DNA of 64,000 nucleotides from Geothrix rubra (GTDB lineage Bacteria; Acidobacteriota; Holophagae; Holophagales; Holophagaceae), in the NCBI RefSeq assembly GCF_030268065.1, contig NZ_BSDD01000003.1:372001-436000 (forward strand), read 5' to 3'. The notes under the pieces were generated by a model. That model did not search any database. It saw nothing but the letters and a program-made list of their open reading frames with translations, and had not been told where the DNA came from. The position numbers and the translations under genes were made by a program. This document shows positions 31,691 to 40,897 of this stretch, in pieces; the first letter of the stretch is position 1, and each line of letters starts with the position of its first letter.

Positions 31691-33790
31691 ATGTTGACCT
31701 TCCTGGACCGTCTGCTTCCGTATATGGGCCGCCTGGCCAAGCGGTCGGACCTGGCTGCGCCCCTGTTCGTGCTGATCGTCCTGGTGGTGATGATCCTGCC
31801 CCTGCCGGCCTTCGCCGTCGACCTGCTCATCGTCCTGAACATCACCCTCAGCCTGCTGATCCTCATGGTGGGCATGTATGTGCCCCGGCCCAAGGAGTTC
31901 AGCTCCTACCCATCGGTCCTGCTGGTGGTGACGCTTTTCCGTCTCTCCATCAACGTGGCCACCACCCGGCGGATCCTGCTCTATGCCGGGGACCAGGGAC
32001 CGGCCGCCGCCGGCCACATGGTGCAGTCCTTCGGCCAGTTCGTGGTGGGCGGCAGCTACGTCATCGGCCTGGTGGTGTTCCTGGTGCTGCTGGCCATCCA
32101 GTTCCTGGTCATCAACCACGGCGCGGGCCGCATCGCCGAGGTGACGGCCCGGTTCACCCTGGATGCCATGCCCGGCAAGCAGATGGCCATCGACGCCGAC
32201 CTGAACGCGGGCTACATCGACGAGCAGGAAGCCCGCCGCCGCCGCAAGGACCTCCAGGAGGAGGCGGGCTTCTACGGCGCCATGGACGGCGCCGTGAAGT
32301 TCACCCAGCGGGATGCCGTGGCCTCCCTGATCATCCTGGCCGTCAACATCGTGGCCGGCATCATCCTCGGGGTGGTGCAGTACAACCTGCCCGTCATGCA
32401 GGCTTTGCAGACCTACACCCTCCTGACCGTGGGCGACGGCCTGGTGACGGTCATCCCCAGCCTGCTGGTCAGCGTGGGCGGCGCCATCCTCACCACCCGC
32501 ACGGGCGCCGACTCGGGCGGCCTGGGCAGCGAGGTCCTGGGCCAGCTCGGCGCCGACCCCCGCCCCCTGGCCATCGCGGCCTCGGCCCTGTTCCTCTTCG
32601 GGGCCATCCCCGGCCTGCCCCTGTTCCCGTTCTGGGCCATGGGCTCGATCTTCGGGATCATGGCCTACGCGGCCTGGAAGCTGCCCAAGCCCACCCCGGC
32701 CGCCCTGGCCGCCGAGGCGGCCGCCGCGGAAAAGGCCAAGGCCGCCGCGGAGGCCGGCGAGAAGGTGGAGGGCCTCCTCAAGGTGGATCCCCTGGGCCTG
32801 GAGGTGGGCTACGGCCTCATCCCCATGCTCGACGTGAACCAGGGCGGCACGGTGCTGGAGCGCATCAAGGCCGTCCGACGCCAGATGGCCCAGGAGCTGG
32901 GCATCGTGGTGCCTCCCGTACGCATCCGCGACAACCTGCAGCTTCCGCCGAACACCTACCGCATCCTGCTCCGGGGCGAGGAGATCGCCCGGGCGGACCT
33001 CCAGCCCACCCAGTTCCTGGCCATGAACCCGGGCACCGCCACGGAGGAGCTCGCCGGCGTCCCCACCAAGGAGCCCGCCTTCGGCCTGCCCGCCTACTGG
33101 ATCGGCGAGGGCCTGAAGGACCGGGCCCAGATGATCGGCTACACCGTGGTGGAACCCGCGACGGTGCTGACCACCCACCTCTCGGAGCTCATCAAGCAGC
33201 ACGCCCCGGAGCTGCTGGGCCGGGTGGAGGTCCAGCACCTCCTGGACACCCTCAAGGAATCCAGCCCGCGGCTGGTGGACGACCTCATCCCCAACGTGAT
33301 CACCGTGGGCGTCCTCCAGAAGGTCATGCAGAACCTCCTGCGGGAGCGGGTGCCCGTGCGGGACCTGGGCCGCATCCTGGAGGCCACCGCCGACACCGCG
33401 ACCATGACCAAGGACGTGGGGATCATCACCGAGTACGTCCGGCAGGCGCTGGGGCGGGTGCTGACCGGCCCGCACCTCTCCGACAACGGGGAGCTGGGCG
33501 TGCTGGTGCTGGATCCGCAGATCGAGCAGACCCTCCAGGGCGGCATCGAGCACACGGACCGGGGCAGCTTCCTGGCCCTGGAGCCCGTCCGCAGCCAGGA
33601 ACTGCTGGCCCGCATCGCCAACGGCATCGCCGCCATGCTCCCGGGGGCCCAGCCCGTCCTGCTCACCAGCCCCGTGGTGCGTCCGCACCTGCGGCGCCTC
33701 CTGGAGCGGGCCCTGCCCCACCTGGTGGTGCTGAGCCACAGCGAGATCCCCGCGGACATCCGCGTGGTGAACCTGGGAACCGTTTCATGA
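31691..33790 (+). CDS. flhA: Flagellar export apparatus protein FlhA
   Basis: 699 residues. Eight membrane helices in the first ~330 residues (FVLIVLVVMILPLPAFAVDLLIVLNI onward) precede the cytoplasmic export-gate domain. The family signature is present in LFRLSINVATTRRIL and the following DAMPGKQMAIDADLNAGYI (FHIPEP region). The C-terminal half binds chaperone-substrate complexes and forms the nonameric ring. ATG 31691 has a weak ribosome binding site, but an upstream candidate sigma-54 promoter marks it as the first gene of the block flhA-flhF-flhG-fliA-fliM-fliY. The other export genes fliPQR and flhB are not in the window. Confidence 0.98.
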   Translation: MLTFLDRLLPYMGRLAKRSDLAAPLFVLIVLVVMILPLPAFAVDLLIVLNITLSLLILMVGMYVPRPKEFSSYPSVLLVVTLFRLSINVATTRRILLYAGDQGPAAAGHMVQSFGQFVVGGSYVIGLVVFLVLLAIQFLVINHGAGRIAEVTARFTLDAMPGKQMAIDADLNAGYIDEQEARRRRKDLQEEAGFYGAMDGAVKFTQRDAVASLIILAVNIVAGIILGVVQYNLPVMQALQTYTLLTVGDGLVTVIPSLLVSVGGAILTTRTGADSGGLGSEVLGQLGADPRPLAIAASALFLFGAIPGLPLFPFWAMGSIFGIMAYAAWKLPKPTPAALAAEAAAAEKAKAAAEAGEKVEGLLKVDPLGLEVGYGLIPMLDVNQGGTVLERIKAVRRQMAQELGIVVPPVRIRDNLQLPPNTYRILLRGEEIARADLQPTQFLAMNPGTATEELAGVPTKEPAFGLPAYWIGEGLKDRAQMIGYTVVEPATVLTTHLSELIKQHAPELLGRVEVQHLLDTLKESSPRLVDDLIPNVITVGVLQKVMQNLLRERVPVRDLGRILEATADTATMTKDVGIITEYVRQALGRVLTGPHLSDNGELGVLVLDPQIEQTLQGGIEHTDRGSFLALEPVRSQELLARIANGIAAMLPGAQPVLLTSPVVRPHLRRLLERALPHLVVLSHSEIPADIRVVNLGTVS

Positions 33791-33800
33791 AGGGTGACCC

Positions 33801-35105
33801 ATGCGCGTGAAGACCTTCGAAGCCGCCTCCATGCAGGAAGCCCTGGACATCGTGAAGAAGGAGATGGGCGAGGAGGCCTTCATCCTCTCCACCCGCACCC
33901 GCCGGCGACCGGCCGCCCTGGGCCTGGGGGAGGAGACTGTCATCGAGGTCACCGCCGCCGTGGACGAGGCCGCCCAGGCCCCGGTGGCCCGGGAGCAGGC
34001 CGTCGGCGCTCCGCCCCTCACCTACGGGCTCCGGCCGCCCCTGGAAACCCCCGCCCCGAAACCCGCCGCCCGGCCCGCCCGCGAAGCCAGCCGGCCCCAG
34101 GGCGCCCCCCCGCCCCCGCCCGTGGACCTGCAGCCCCTGCGCCGGGAGCTGCTGGAGATCAAGGGCGCCGTGGCGGCCCTGAAGGACAACGATTCCCGCA
34201 ACGCCTCCATCCTGGAGGAGCTGGACCACCTGAAGTCCATGCTCAACCGCCTCCAGCGCCAGGGCATGCCCCCCGCCCAGCTGCAGCTGCCCCCCAGCCT
34301 GCTGGACCTCTACGGCGACCTGGCGGCCAACGACGTGGAGCCCATGATCGCCCTGCGGCTCTGCGAATACGCCCAGCGCGCCCTCACGGAGCAGGACGGC
34401 GACACCGCCTCGGGCAACGTGGATCCCGAGCGGGCCCGGCTCTTCCTCCGGCGGGTCATCGCGGATTTCATCCCCGTGGCGCCGCCCATCCAGCTCGACC
34501 CCGGGAAGATGCGCGTGGCGGCCCTCGTGGGCCCCACGGGCGTGGGCAAGACCACCACCCTGGCCAAGCTGGCGGCCTACGCCCAGCTCAAGCTCAAGCA
34601 GAAGGTGGCCCTCCTCACCCTGGACACCTACCGCCTGGCGGCGGTGGACCAGCTCCAGCAGTACGCCCAGATCCTGCAGGTGCCCATGCACGTGGCGCTC
34701 ACGGTGGAGGACCTCCGCAGCGCCTTCCGCTTCTACCAGGACCGGGCCCTGGTGCTCATCGACACGCCCGGCCACAGCCCCAAGGACACGGAGGTGCTGG
34801 GCCAGCTCCGGAACCTGCTGGACGAGCTGCCCGAAGTGGAGACCCACCTGGTGCTCTCCGCCACCACCAAGCCCCGTGATCTCTCGGAGATCGCGGCCCG
34901 GTACGAGCCCCTGCGCCCCACCCGGCTGCTCTTCACCAAGCTGGACGAGACCTCCACCTATGGACCCATCCTCAGCACCCTGGTGCGGGTAAAGCGGCCC
35001 CTCAGCTACCTCGGCACGGGCCAGGAGGTGCCGGAGGCCCTGGAGCTGGCCACCAGCCGGCGGGTGGCCGATCTCATCCTCCCCGGCGTCAAGGAGGTCC
35101 AATGA
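33801..35105 (+). CDS. flhF: Flagellar SRP-like GTPase FlhF
   Basis: 434 residues. An N-terminal FlhF-specific domain (MRVKTFEAASMQEALDIVKK ...) with a Pro/Ala-rich linker (about 70-120) is followed by the NG GTPase domain. The P-loop is GPTGVGKTTTLAKLA (about residue 244), with DTYRLAAVDQL, DTPGHSPKD (G3) and TKLDE (G4). FlhF places and numbers flagella at the pole. Starts ten bases after flhA and overlaps flhG by 4 bases. The conserved pairing with flhG suggests polar or limited flagellation. Confidence 0.97.
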   Translation: MRVKTFEAASMQEALDIVKKEMGEEAFILSTRTRRRPAALGLGEETVIEVTAAVDEAAQAPVAREQAVGAPPLTYGLRPPLETPAPKPAARPAREASRPQGAPPPPPVDLQPLRRELLEIKGAVAALKDNDSRNASILEELDHLKSMLNRLQRQGMPPAQLQLPPSLLDLYGDLAANDVEPMIALRLCEYAQRALTEQDGDTASGNVDPERARLFLRRVIADFIPVAPPIQLDPGKMRVAALVGPTGVGKTTTLAKLAAYAQLKLKQKVALLTLDTYRLAAVDQLQQYAQILQVPMHVALTVEDLRSAFRFYQDRALVLIDTPGHSPKDTEVLGQLRNLLDELPEVETHLVLSATTKPRDLSEIAARYEPLRPTRLLFTKLDETSTYGPILSTLVRVKRPLSYLGTGQEVPEALELATSRRVADLILPGVKEVQ

Positions 35106-35968
35106 GCGACCAGGCCGCCCGGCTCCGCAGCATGGCCCAGGGCCAGCGCGCGGAAGCCCCCCTCTTCGCGGCCCGCGTGCTGGCCATCACCTCCGGCAAG
35201 GGCGGGGTGGGCAAGACCAACGTCGTGGCGGGCCTGGCCCAGGCCCTGGCCCAGCAGGGCCAGCGGGTCGTCGTCATGGACGCGGACTTCGGCCTCGCCA
35301 ACCTCGACATCCTGCTGGGGCTGACCCCCAAGTTCACCCTGGAGCATGTCCTCCGGGGCGAGAAGGTGCTGGAGGAGATCCTTGTGGAGAGCCCCTTCGG
35401 GGTGCGGATCATCCCCGCCAGCAGCGGCATCCAGGAGCTCACCCGCCTGGATACCACCTCGGAGCTGCGCCTGGTGCAGGGCCTCCAGCGCGTGGCGGAG
35501 ACCGCCGACTGGCTGCTCATCGACACCGCCGCCGGCATCCACGATTCCGTCCTGAAGCTCCTCATGGCGGCCCAGGAGGTGGTGCTGGTCACCACGCCGG
35601 AGCCCACCAGCCTGGTGGACGCCTACGCCATGGTGAAGGTCCTCCATCTGCGGGACGCCGCGAAGCCCCTCTGGCTGCTGGTGAACAACGGGCAGAGCCT
35701 GGAGGAGGCCCAGGAGACCGTGGACCAGCTCCAGGCGGCCACGGAGCGGTTCCTGGGCAAGCAGGTCCGGGTGCTCGGCATGATCCCGTCGGATCCCCAC
35801 ATCCTGCAGGCCGTGCGCCAGCAGAAGGGGGTGGTGGACCTCTTCCCGAGGAGCCCCGCGGCCCAGACCTTCCAGGCCCTGGCCGGCCATCTGCTCGGGC
35901 AGGTTTCCTTGCAGCCCGGCGGCTTTGCGGCATTCTGGAGGCAGCTCGCCTCCGACGACGCCCCCTAG
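35102..35968 (+). CDS. flhG: MinD-like ATPase FlhG (FleN/YlxH), flagellar number regulator
   Basis: 288 residues of the ParA/MinD superfamily. The deviant Walker A is SGKGGVGKTNVVAGLA (about 31-46), followed by DADFGLANLDILLGL and DTAAGIHDSVL. The C-terminal amphipathic helix region (about 270-288) would contact the membrane. FlhG restrains FlhF and limits the number of flagella. ATGA overlap with flhF. The sigma factor gene fliA starts 8 bases downstream. Confidence 0.95.
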   Translation: MSDQAARLRSMAQGQRAEAPLFAARVLAITSGKGGVGKTNVVAGLAQALAQQGQRVVVMDADFGLANLDILLGLTPKFTLEHVLRGEKVLEEILVESPFGVRIIPASSGIQELTRLDTTSELRLVQGLQRVAETADWLLIDTAAGIHDSVLKLLMAAQEVVLVTTPEPTSLVDAYAMVKVLHLRDAAKPLWLLVNNGQSLEEAQETVDQLQAATERFLGKQVRVLGMIPSDPHILQAVRQQKGVVDLFPRSPAAQTFQALAGHLLGQVSLQPGGFAAFWRQLASDDAP

Positions 35969-35976
35969 GAGCCCGG

Positions 35977-36921
35977 ATGCCCCCGACTCCGAACCAGCCT
36001 GCCGATCCCGGCCAGCCGCTGAGCGGCGAGGACCTGCGTGCCGCCGTGGAGGCCGCCCCCGCCGCCCTCCGGCCCTGGGCCGCCCTGGCCGCCGCCAAGG
36101 CCTACGGCAAGGGACTGCCCCTTCCCCTGCCCCTGCCCGTTCCCCAGGGACCGGCCGCCGGCCAGCCCCCCGCGCCGGCCGGTGAACCCGCCGAGGCGCC
36201 GGAGCCCTTCGACCGGGAGAACCGCGAACAGATCATCAAGGACTACGTCCCCCTGGTGAAGTTCGTGGCGCACCGCATCTCCTCCCGCCTGCCCTCCCAT
36301 GTGGAGCTGGACGACCTCATCCACAGCGGCATCCTGGGCCTCATGGACGCCATCGAGAAGTTCGAGCCGGCGCGGAACATCAAGTTCAAGACCTACGCCG
36401 AGCTGCGCATCAAGGGCGCCATCCTGGACGGCCTCCGGGACCTGGACTGGGTGCCCCGCAGCCTGCGCCGCAAGAAGAAGGACATCGAGAACGCCTACCA
36501 CCTGCTGGAGCAGCAGATGGGCCGGGCCGCCACGGACGAGGAGGTGGCCGTCCACCTGGGCATCCCCCTGGACGAGCTGCACAAGAACCTGGACGAGCTG
36601 AAGGGCGTCACCCTGGGCACCTTCGTGGAGGTGGGCGAGGACGGCGAGGGCGAGAGCATCATCAGCTTCGTGCCGGATCCGGACGCCGAGGATCCCCACC
36701 ACACCTTCCAGGCCGCCGAGCTGAAGGAGATCCTCCAGGTGGCCATGGATGTGCTGCCCAAGAAGGAGAAGTTCGTGGTCCAGCTCTACTACTTCGACGA
36801 GCTGACCATGAAGGAGATCGGGACCCTCCTGAACATCACCGAGTCCCGGGTATCGCAATTGCATACCAAGGCCATGCTGCGGCTCCGGGGCAAGCTCCTG
36901 GAACAGCGCATCGAAGGGTAG
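35977..36921 (+). CDS. fliA: Flagellar sigma-28 factor FliA with an N-terminal extension
   Basis: 314 residues. From about residue 78 it is a typical sigma-28: region 2 (IIKDYVPLVKFVAHRISSRLPSHVELDDLIHSGILGLMDAIEKF ... TYAELRIKGAILDGLRDLDWVPRSLRRK), region 3 (about 180-230) and region 4 (VLPKKEKFVVQLYYFDELTMKEIGTLLNITESRVSQLHTKAML). The first 75 residues are an unusual Pro/Ala-rich extension (SGEDLRAAVEAAPAAL ... PLPLPLPVPQGPAAG); related proteins usually start close to region 2. The extension could block DNA binding, be a start-site artefact, or contact anti-sigma FlgM. Expected to transcribe late flagellar and chemotaxis genes. Lies between flhG and fliM. Confidence 0.95.
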   Translation: MPPTPNQPADPGQPLSGEDLRAAVEAAPAALRPWAALAAAKAYGKGLPLPLPLPVPQGPAAGQPPAPAGEPAEAPEPFDRENREQIIKDYVPLVKFVAHRISSRLPSHVELDDLIHSGILGLMDAIEKFEPARNIKFKTYAELRIKGAILDGLRDLDWVPRSLRRKKKDIENAYHLLEQQMGRAATDEEVAVHLGIPLDELHKNLDELKGVTLGTFVEVGEDGEGESIISFVPDPDAEDPHHTFQAAELKEILQVAMDVLPKKEKFVVQLYYFDELTMKEIGTLLNITESRVSQLHTKAMLRLRGKLLEQRIEG

Positions 36922-36924
36922 TCC

Positions 36925-37941
36925 ATGGCCAAGATACTGAGTCAGGAAGAGGTTGATGCGCTGCTGAAGTCCCACAGCCGGGGCGGGGCCAAGGCCCCGG
37001 CCGGGGGGGCGCCGGAGCGGGGGGCGGCCCCGGCCCCGGCAAAAAAAGCCCAGGTCCAGCGCAAGGTCACCCTCTACAACTTCCGCCGGCCCGACCGGGT
37101 GAGCCGGGAGCAGATGCGCTCCCTGCACTTCATGCACGACCGCTTCGCCCGGAATTTCTCCAGCTCCCTCAGCGCCTACCTGCGGACCATCACCGAGGTG
37201 AACCTGGTCTCCGTGGAACAGCTCAGCTACCAGGAGTTCCTGCTCTCGGTGCCGGACCCCACCTGCTTCAACGCCATCTCCATCAAGCCGCTGGAAGGGG
37301 CCCTGGCCCTGGAGGTGAACCCCACCCTGGTGTTCCCCATCATCGACAAGATGCTCGGCGGACCCGGCGAACCCCTGAAGCAGCTCCGCACCATGACGGA
37401 CATCGAGCAGAGCATCTTCGACGGCGTCCTCAAGCTGGTGCTGGAGGACATGCGCGAGGCCTGGCGGGGCATCATCGACCTCGATTTCCGCATCCAGGCC
37501 CGGGAGACCAGCCCCCAGCTCATCCAGATCGTGGCCCCCAACGAGGTGGTGCTGCTGGTGGTGTTCGAGGTGAAGATGGGCCCCGTGAGCGGGATGATCA
37601 ACCTCGCCATCCCCAGCATCATCCTCGAGCCCATCTCCACCAAGTTCGACCAGGAGATGTTCACGGGCTACAAGAAGTCCTCCACCTTCGAGGAGGCCCG
37701 CCTGCTCATGGCCAGCCTGAAGCGCTGCCCCATGGAGGCCGCCGCGGAGATCCGCGGCACCAGCCTTCGCATGGAGGAGGTGCTGCAGCTCAAGCCCGGC
37801 GACGTCATCCCCCTCACCAAGCGCTTCGACGCCGAGCTGGACCTGGTGGTGGACGGCTTCCCCCGCTACACGGGCTTCGTGGCCCTCGACTCCAACGAGA
37901 AACGCGTCTTTCAAGTGACCGGCAGCCGGTCCGAAGGGTGA
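36925..37941 (+). CDS. fliM: Flagellar motor switch protein FliM
   Basis: 338 residues. It begins with MAKILSQEEVDALLKS, the short peptide that captures phosphorylated CheY. A Gly/Ala/Pro-rich linker (about 18-50) leads to the CheC-like middle domain (about 50-230, including SYQEFLLSVPDPTCFNAISIKPLEGALALEVNPTLVF) and the C-terminal SpoA domain (about 260-338, MEEVLQLKPGDVIPLTKRFDAELDLVVDGFPRYTGFVALDSNEKRVFQ). FliM with FliG and FliN/FliY forms the C-ring. Starts 3 bases after fliA and ends 3 bases before fliY. Confidence 0.97.
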   Translation: MAKILSQEEVDALLKSHSRGGAKAPAGGAPERGAAPAPAKKAQVQRKVTLYNFRRPDRVSREQMRSLHFMHDRFARNFSSSLSAYLRTITEVNLVSVEQLSYQEFLLSVPDPTCFNAISIKPLEGALALEVNPTLVFPIIDKMLGGPGEPLKQLRTMTDIEQSIFDGVLKLVLEDMREAWRGIIDLDFRIQARETSPQLIQIVAPNEVVLLVVFEVKMGPVSGMINLAIPSIILEPISTKFDQEMFTGYKKSSTFEEARLLMASLKRCPMEAAAEIRGTSLRMEEVLQLKPGDVIPLTKRFDAELDLVVDGFPRYTGFVALDSNEKRVFQVTGSRSEG

Positions 37942-37944
37942 ACC

Positions 37945-38877
37945 ATGGATGCCCGCGACACCGAGTTCTACCAGAAAGTGGGCGGCGCCTTCTCGGAGAG
38001 CATGGCCTCCGTGTTCTCCATGCTCACGGGCCGCGACTTCCAGATGAGCGCCGCCCCCGGAGAGCTGCTCCAGCTCCCCGGGATCGCCGCCCTGCACGGG
38101 GGCCCGACCATCGTCGTGAAGGCCCACTACCAGAAGGGGCTCAGTGGCGCCCTGGCCTTCACCCTGCCCCTCCCGGAGGGGACCATGCTGGTGGATCTCA
38201 TGCTGGGCGGCGACGGCGCCCCGGCCGATGAGCTGGTGGGCGACTCCAAGGACGCCCTGGCGGAGACCTTCAACCAGGTCATGGGCAGCGCCAACCAGAC
38301 CCTCTCCGACCTGGCCGGCGAGACCTTCGCCATCGCCAACGTGGAGATCAGCGCCGTGGCGCCCGAGGCCGGCCCCCTGGGCGAGCTGCTGGGCACGGGC
38401 GGCTTCCAGGATGTGGCCCTGGCCACCTCCCAGGACACCCTGAAGACCACCATCCACATGCTCCTCCCCGACATGCTGCTCCAGCAGATGAAGCGCAAGC
38501 TCGGCCTCGCGGAGGCCCCCGCCGCCCCAGCGGAGCCCCCTCCGGCCTCCTCCGTCGCCGCGGCCCTGACGGCGCCCCCGCGCCAGGCGCCCGCCGCGAC
38601 CGGGCCCGTGGTGGATGCCGGCAACCTGGACCTGCTGCTGGACATCCAGCTGCCGGTGGTCGTGCGCATGGGCCAGACGGAGATGCAGATGGGCGAGCTC
38701 CTGAAGCTCACCCCGGGCTCCATCCTGGAGCTGAACCGCAGCGCCGACGCCCCCGTGGAGCTGCTGGTGAACGGCAAGCTCATCGCCAAGGGCGAGGTGG
38801 TGGTGGTGGACGGCAACTTCGCCTTCCGCATCACGGAGATCGAGAGCCGGGCCAACCGGATCCGCAGCCTCGGCTGA
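37945..38877 (+). CDS. fliY: FliY-type motor switch protein (CheC-like plus FliN domain)
   Basis: 310 residues. The N-terminal half has a CheC-like domain with the phosphatase half-motif D-x3-E-x2-N (Asp103, Glu107, Asn110, in DALAETFNQ). An Ala/Pro-rich linker (about 185-215) leads to a C-terminal FliN/SpoA domain (about 220-310, LDLLLDIQLPVVVRMGQTEMQMGELLKLTPGSILEL). This is the FliY architecture of Bacillus, spirochetes and others, rather than the short FliN. Its second CheC half-motif is less clear, so CheY-P phosphatase activity is uncertain. Last gene of the block, followed by a small hairpin. Confidence 0.9.
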   Translation: MDARDTEFYQKVGGAFSESMASVFSMLTGRDFQMSAAPGELLQLPGIAALHGGPTIVVKAHYQKGLSGALAFTLPLPEGTMLVDLMLGGDGAPADELVGDSKDALAETFNQVMGSANQTLSDLAGETFAIANVEISAVAPEAGPLGELLGTGGFQDVALATSQDTLKTTIHMLLPDMLLQQMKRKLGLAEAPAAPAEPPPASSVAAALTAPPRQAPAATGPVVDAGNLDLLLDIQLPVVVRMGQTEMQMGELLKLTPGSILELNRSADAPVELLVNGKLIAKGEVVVVDGNFAFRITEIESRANRIRSLG

Positions 38878-38899
38878 ATCCAGGAAGGATTAAACCGTT

Positions 38900-38912
38900 C
38901 CCCCGCTGGGGG
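38900..38912 (+). terminator. Short hairpin after fliY
   Basis: CCCCC (38900-38904) and GGGGG (38908-38912) with a 3-base loop, 22 bases after the fliY stop. The stem is short and no T-run follows, so it is a weak candidate terminator of the flagellar block. Confidence 0.3.
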
Positions 38913-38950
38913 CATCTCATCCTGAAGCCCATCATCTCCTGGAGGATGAA

Positions 38951-40093
38951 GTGTCCCAGCCCCGCCCGACCCGTCTCTGGCTCCTCGCAGGAGCGGCTGT
39001 CCTCGCCCTGGCCTGCGGCGGCGGAGGCTCCTCCAGCGGCTCCACCGGCACCCCGGCATCCGATCCCTGGGCGCCCGTCACCGGCGCCATCCAGGCGGCC
39101 CAGTCCCAGTTCCCCAATGGCCTCTGCGTGGAGGTGGCCACACCGGCCGGGGTCGTGTACTCCCACGGCTTCGGGGGCTTCACCAACCAGGATGCGGTGC
39201 TGGTGGCCTCCGCCTCGAAATGGGTGACCAGCACCGTCATCCTCCGCCTGGTGAACGCCGGGGCCTTCCCCCACGGCCTGGACACGCAGGCGAAGGAACT
39301 GCTGGTGGACGCCGGCGGGAGCCCCTGGACCGGCAACATGGGCGACATCACCCTGCGCCAGCTGCTCAGCTTCACCTCCGGCATCAGCGGGGACGACAGC
39401 GCCTCCGAGAACGTGTTCATCACCCTCAAGGCGGCGGTGGACCAGATCTACGCCGACGACGCCGCCACGGCCTCCGTGCCCGGCAGCTATTTCTACTACG
39501 GCAGCACCCACATGCGGATCGCCGCCCGCATGGCCGAAGTGGCCACGGGCAAGACGTGGGCGCAGCTCTTCGCGGAGCAGCTGCACGATCCGATGGGCTG
39601 GTCGGCCACGAGCATCTACAGCGGCGGCGGTCCCAACCCCAATCCGGCCGGGGGCCTGAAGTGCACGGGGCTGGAGTACATGCGGTTCCTGATGATGCAG
39701 CTCCGCGGCGGCCTGGACGGCACCCGGACCTTCCTGCCCGCGGCGATGATCACGGCCCAGCGCACGGACGGCTACGGTCCCGCCACGACGCTCTCGTACA
39801 GCCCGTACTACGACCGGATCGGGAAAACCTACCACTACGCCCTGGGCAACTGGCTGGAGACCGCCGGGGGCGGCGGGCCCACCGCCTCCGACCCCGTCAT
39901 CCGGTATTCCAGCACCGGCACCTTCGGGTGGGCCCCCTGGGTCACGGCGGATGGCGTCTACGGCGGGATCCTCATGACCCAGCAGTCCACCCAGGGCGAC
40001 ACGATCCCCTCCGAAAACCTGAAGGCCCAGCTGGATCCCCTCATCCGGGCCGCCCTGGCCCAGAATCCTCCGGTGATCCGCGCCGTGCCCTGA
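38951..40093 (+). CDS. Lipoprotein serine hydrolase (beta-lactamase class C / DD-peptidase fold)
   Basis: 380 residues. A lipobox near VLALAC (Cys22) predicts a lipoprotein, followed by a Gly/Ser linker. The S-x-x-K nucleophile motif is SASK (Ser87, Lys90) and the region KLL ... ITLRQLLSFTSGIS is typical of the class C/EstB family. The second motif is Y-G-S (within SYFYYGSTHMRIAARM) instead of the usual Y-x-N, and the third motif is not clearly found, so it may be an esterase or peptidase rather than a beta-lactamase. GTG 38951 is preceded by GGAGG. Not obviously linked to flagella or to the exporter that follows. Confidence 0.85.
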   Translation: MSQPRPTRLWLLAGAAVLALACGGGGSSSGSTGTPASDPWAPVTGAIQAAQSQFPNGLCVEVATPAGVVYSHGFGGFTNQDAVLVASASKWVTSTVILRLVNAGAFPHGLDTQAKELLVDAGGSPWTGNMGDITLRQLLSFTSGISGDDSASENVFITLKAAVDQIYADDAATASVPGSYFYYGSTHMRIAARMAEVATGKTWAQLFAEQLHDPMGWSATSIYSGGGPNPNPAGGLKCTGLEYMRFLMMQLRGGLDGTRTFLPAAMITAQRTDGYGPATTLSYSPYYDRIGKTYHYALGNWLETAGGGGPTASDPVIRYSSTGTFGWAPWVTADGVYGGILMTQQSTQGDTIPSENLKAQLDPLIRAALAQNPPVIRAVP

Positions 40094-40132
40094 GCATGGA
40101 CGCCCCCGCCCTGCGGCCGGTACACTGAGCTC

Positions 40133-40897
40133 ATGTCGCTGAGCCTCCTCCTGATCGGTCTGCTTGTCGGCTTCGCGGGGGGGCTCTTCGGCAAGGGGGG
40201 CAGCGCGGTGGCCACGCCCCTGCTCCAGCTGGCGGGCGTTCCCGCCTTCTTCGCCGTGGCCTCGCCCCTGCCCGCCACCATCCCCGGCACCCTGGTGGCC
40301 AGCCTGGCCTACCTGAAGGAGGGGCTCTACGACCGCCAGGTGGTGCTCTGGAGCGTGATCGTGGGGGTTCCCGCCACGGTGGCCGGGGCCCTGGCCAGCC
40401 ACTGGGTGGGGGGAACGGCCCTGCTGCTGCTCAGCAACCTCGTCATTGCCGGCCTGGGCCTGTCCTTCCTCCTGCATCCCACCACGGCCCGGATCGAGGA
40501 GGCGCCCCTCGCCCCCGGGAGGAAGCGCACGCTGAGCGCCGCGGTGGGCCTCGTCGTCGGCTTCCTGTCCGGCCTCCTGGCCAACGCCGGCGGCTTCCTG
40601 CTGGCGCCCCTCTACGCCCGGATCCTCCGCCTGCCCCTCAAGACCGCCTTCGCCTGCTCCCTGGTGGCCTCCGCCGCCCTGGCCGTGCCGGGAACCATCG
40701 TCCACGTGGCCCTGGGCCACGTGTCCTGGCACATCGTCCTCGTCTTCGGGCTGGGCTCGATCCCCCTGTCCTACCTCGGGGCCCGCACTGCCGTCCGCAT
40801 GAACATCAAGGTGCTGGAGCCCATCTTCGGCGTCGTCCTGCTGGTCATCGGCGCCCTGGGCGCGGCCGACAGCCTGGGCTGGCGGATCCACCTATAG
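40133..40897 (+). CDS. TauE/SafE-family anion exporter
   Basis: 254 residues with about 7-8 membrane helices. The family pattern FAGGLFGKGGSAVATPLL is near residues 12-30, repeated as GFLSGLLANAGGFLLAPLY in the second half, giving the typical duplicated topology. Members export sulfite, organosulfonates or other small anions. A TACACT hexamer upstream (40121-40126) could be the -10 element. Its last six bases overlap the end of the convergent barrel gene. Confidence 0.85.
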   Translation: MSLSLLLIGLLVGFAGGLFGKGGSAVATPLLQLAGVPAFFAVASPLPATIPGTLVASLAYLKEGLYDRQVVLWSVIVGVPATVAGALASHWVGGTALLLLSNLVIAGLGLSFLLHPTTARIEEAPLAPGRKRTLSAAVGLVVGFLSGLLANAGGFLLAPLYARILRLPLKTAFACSLVASAALAVPGTIVHVALGHVSWHIVLVFGLGSIPLSYLGARTAVRMNIKVLEPIFGVVLLVIGALGAADSLGWRIHL

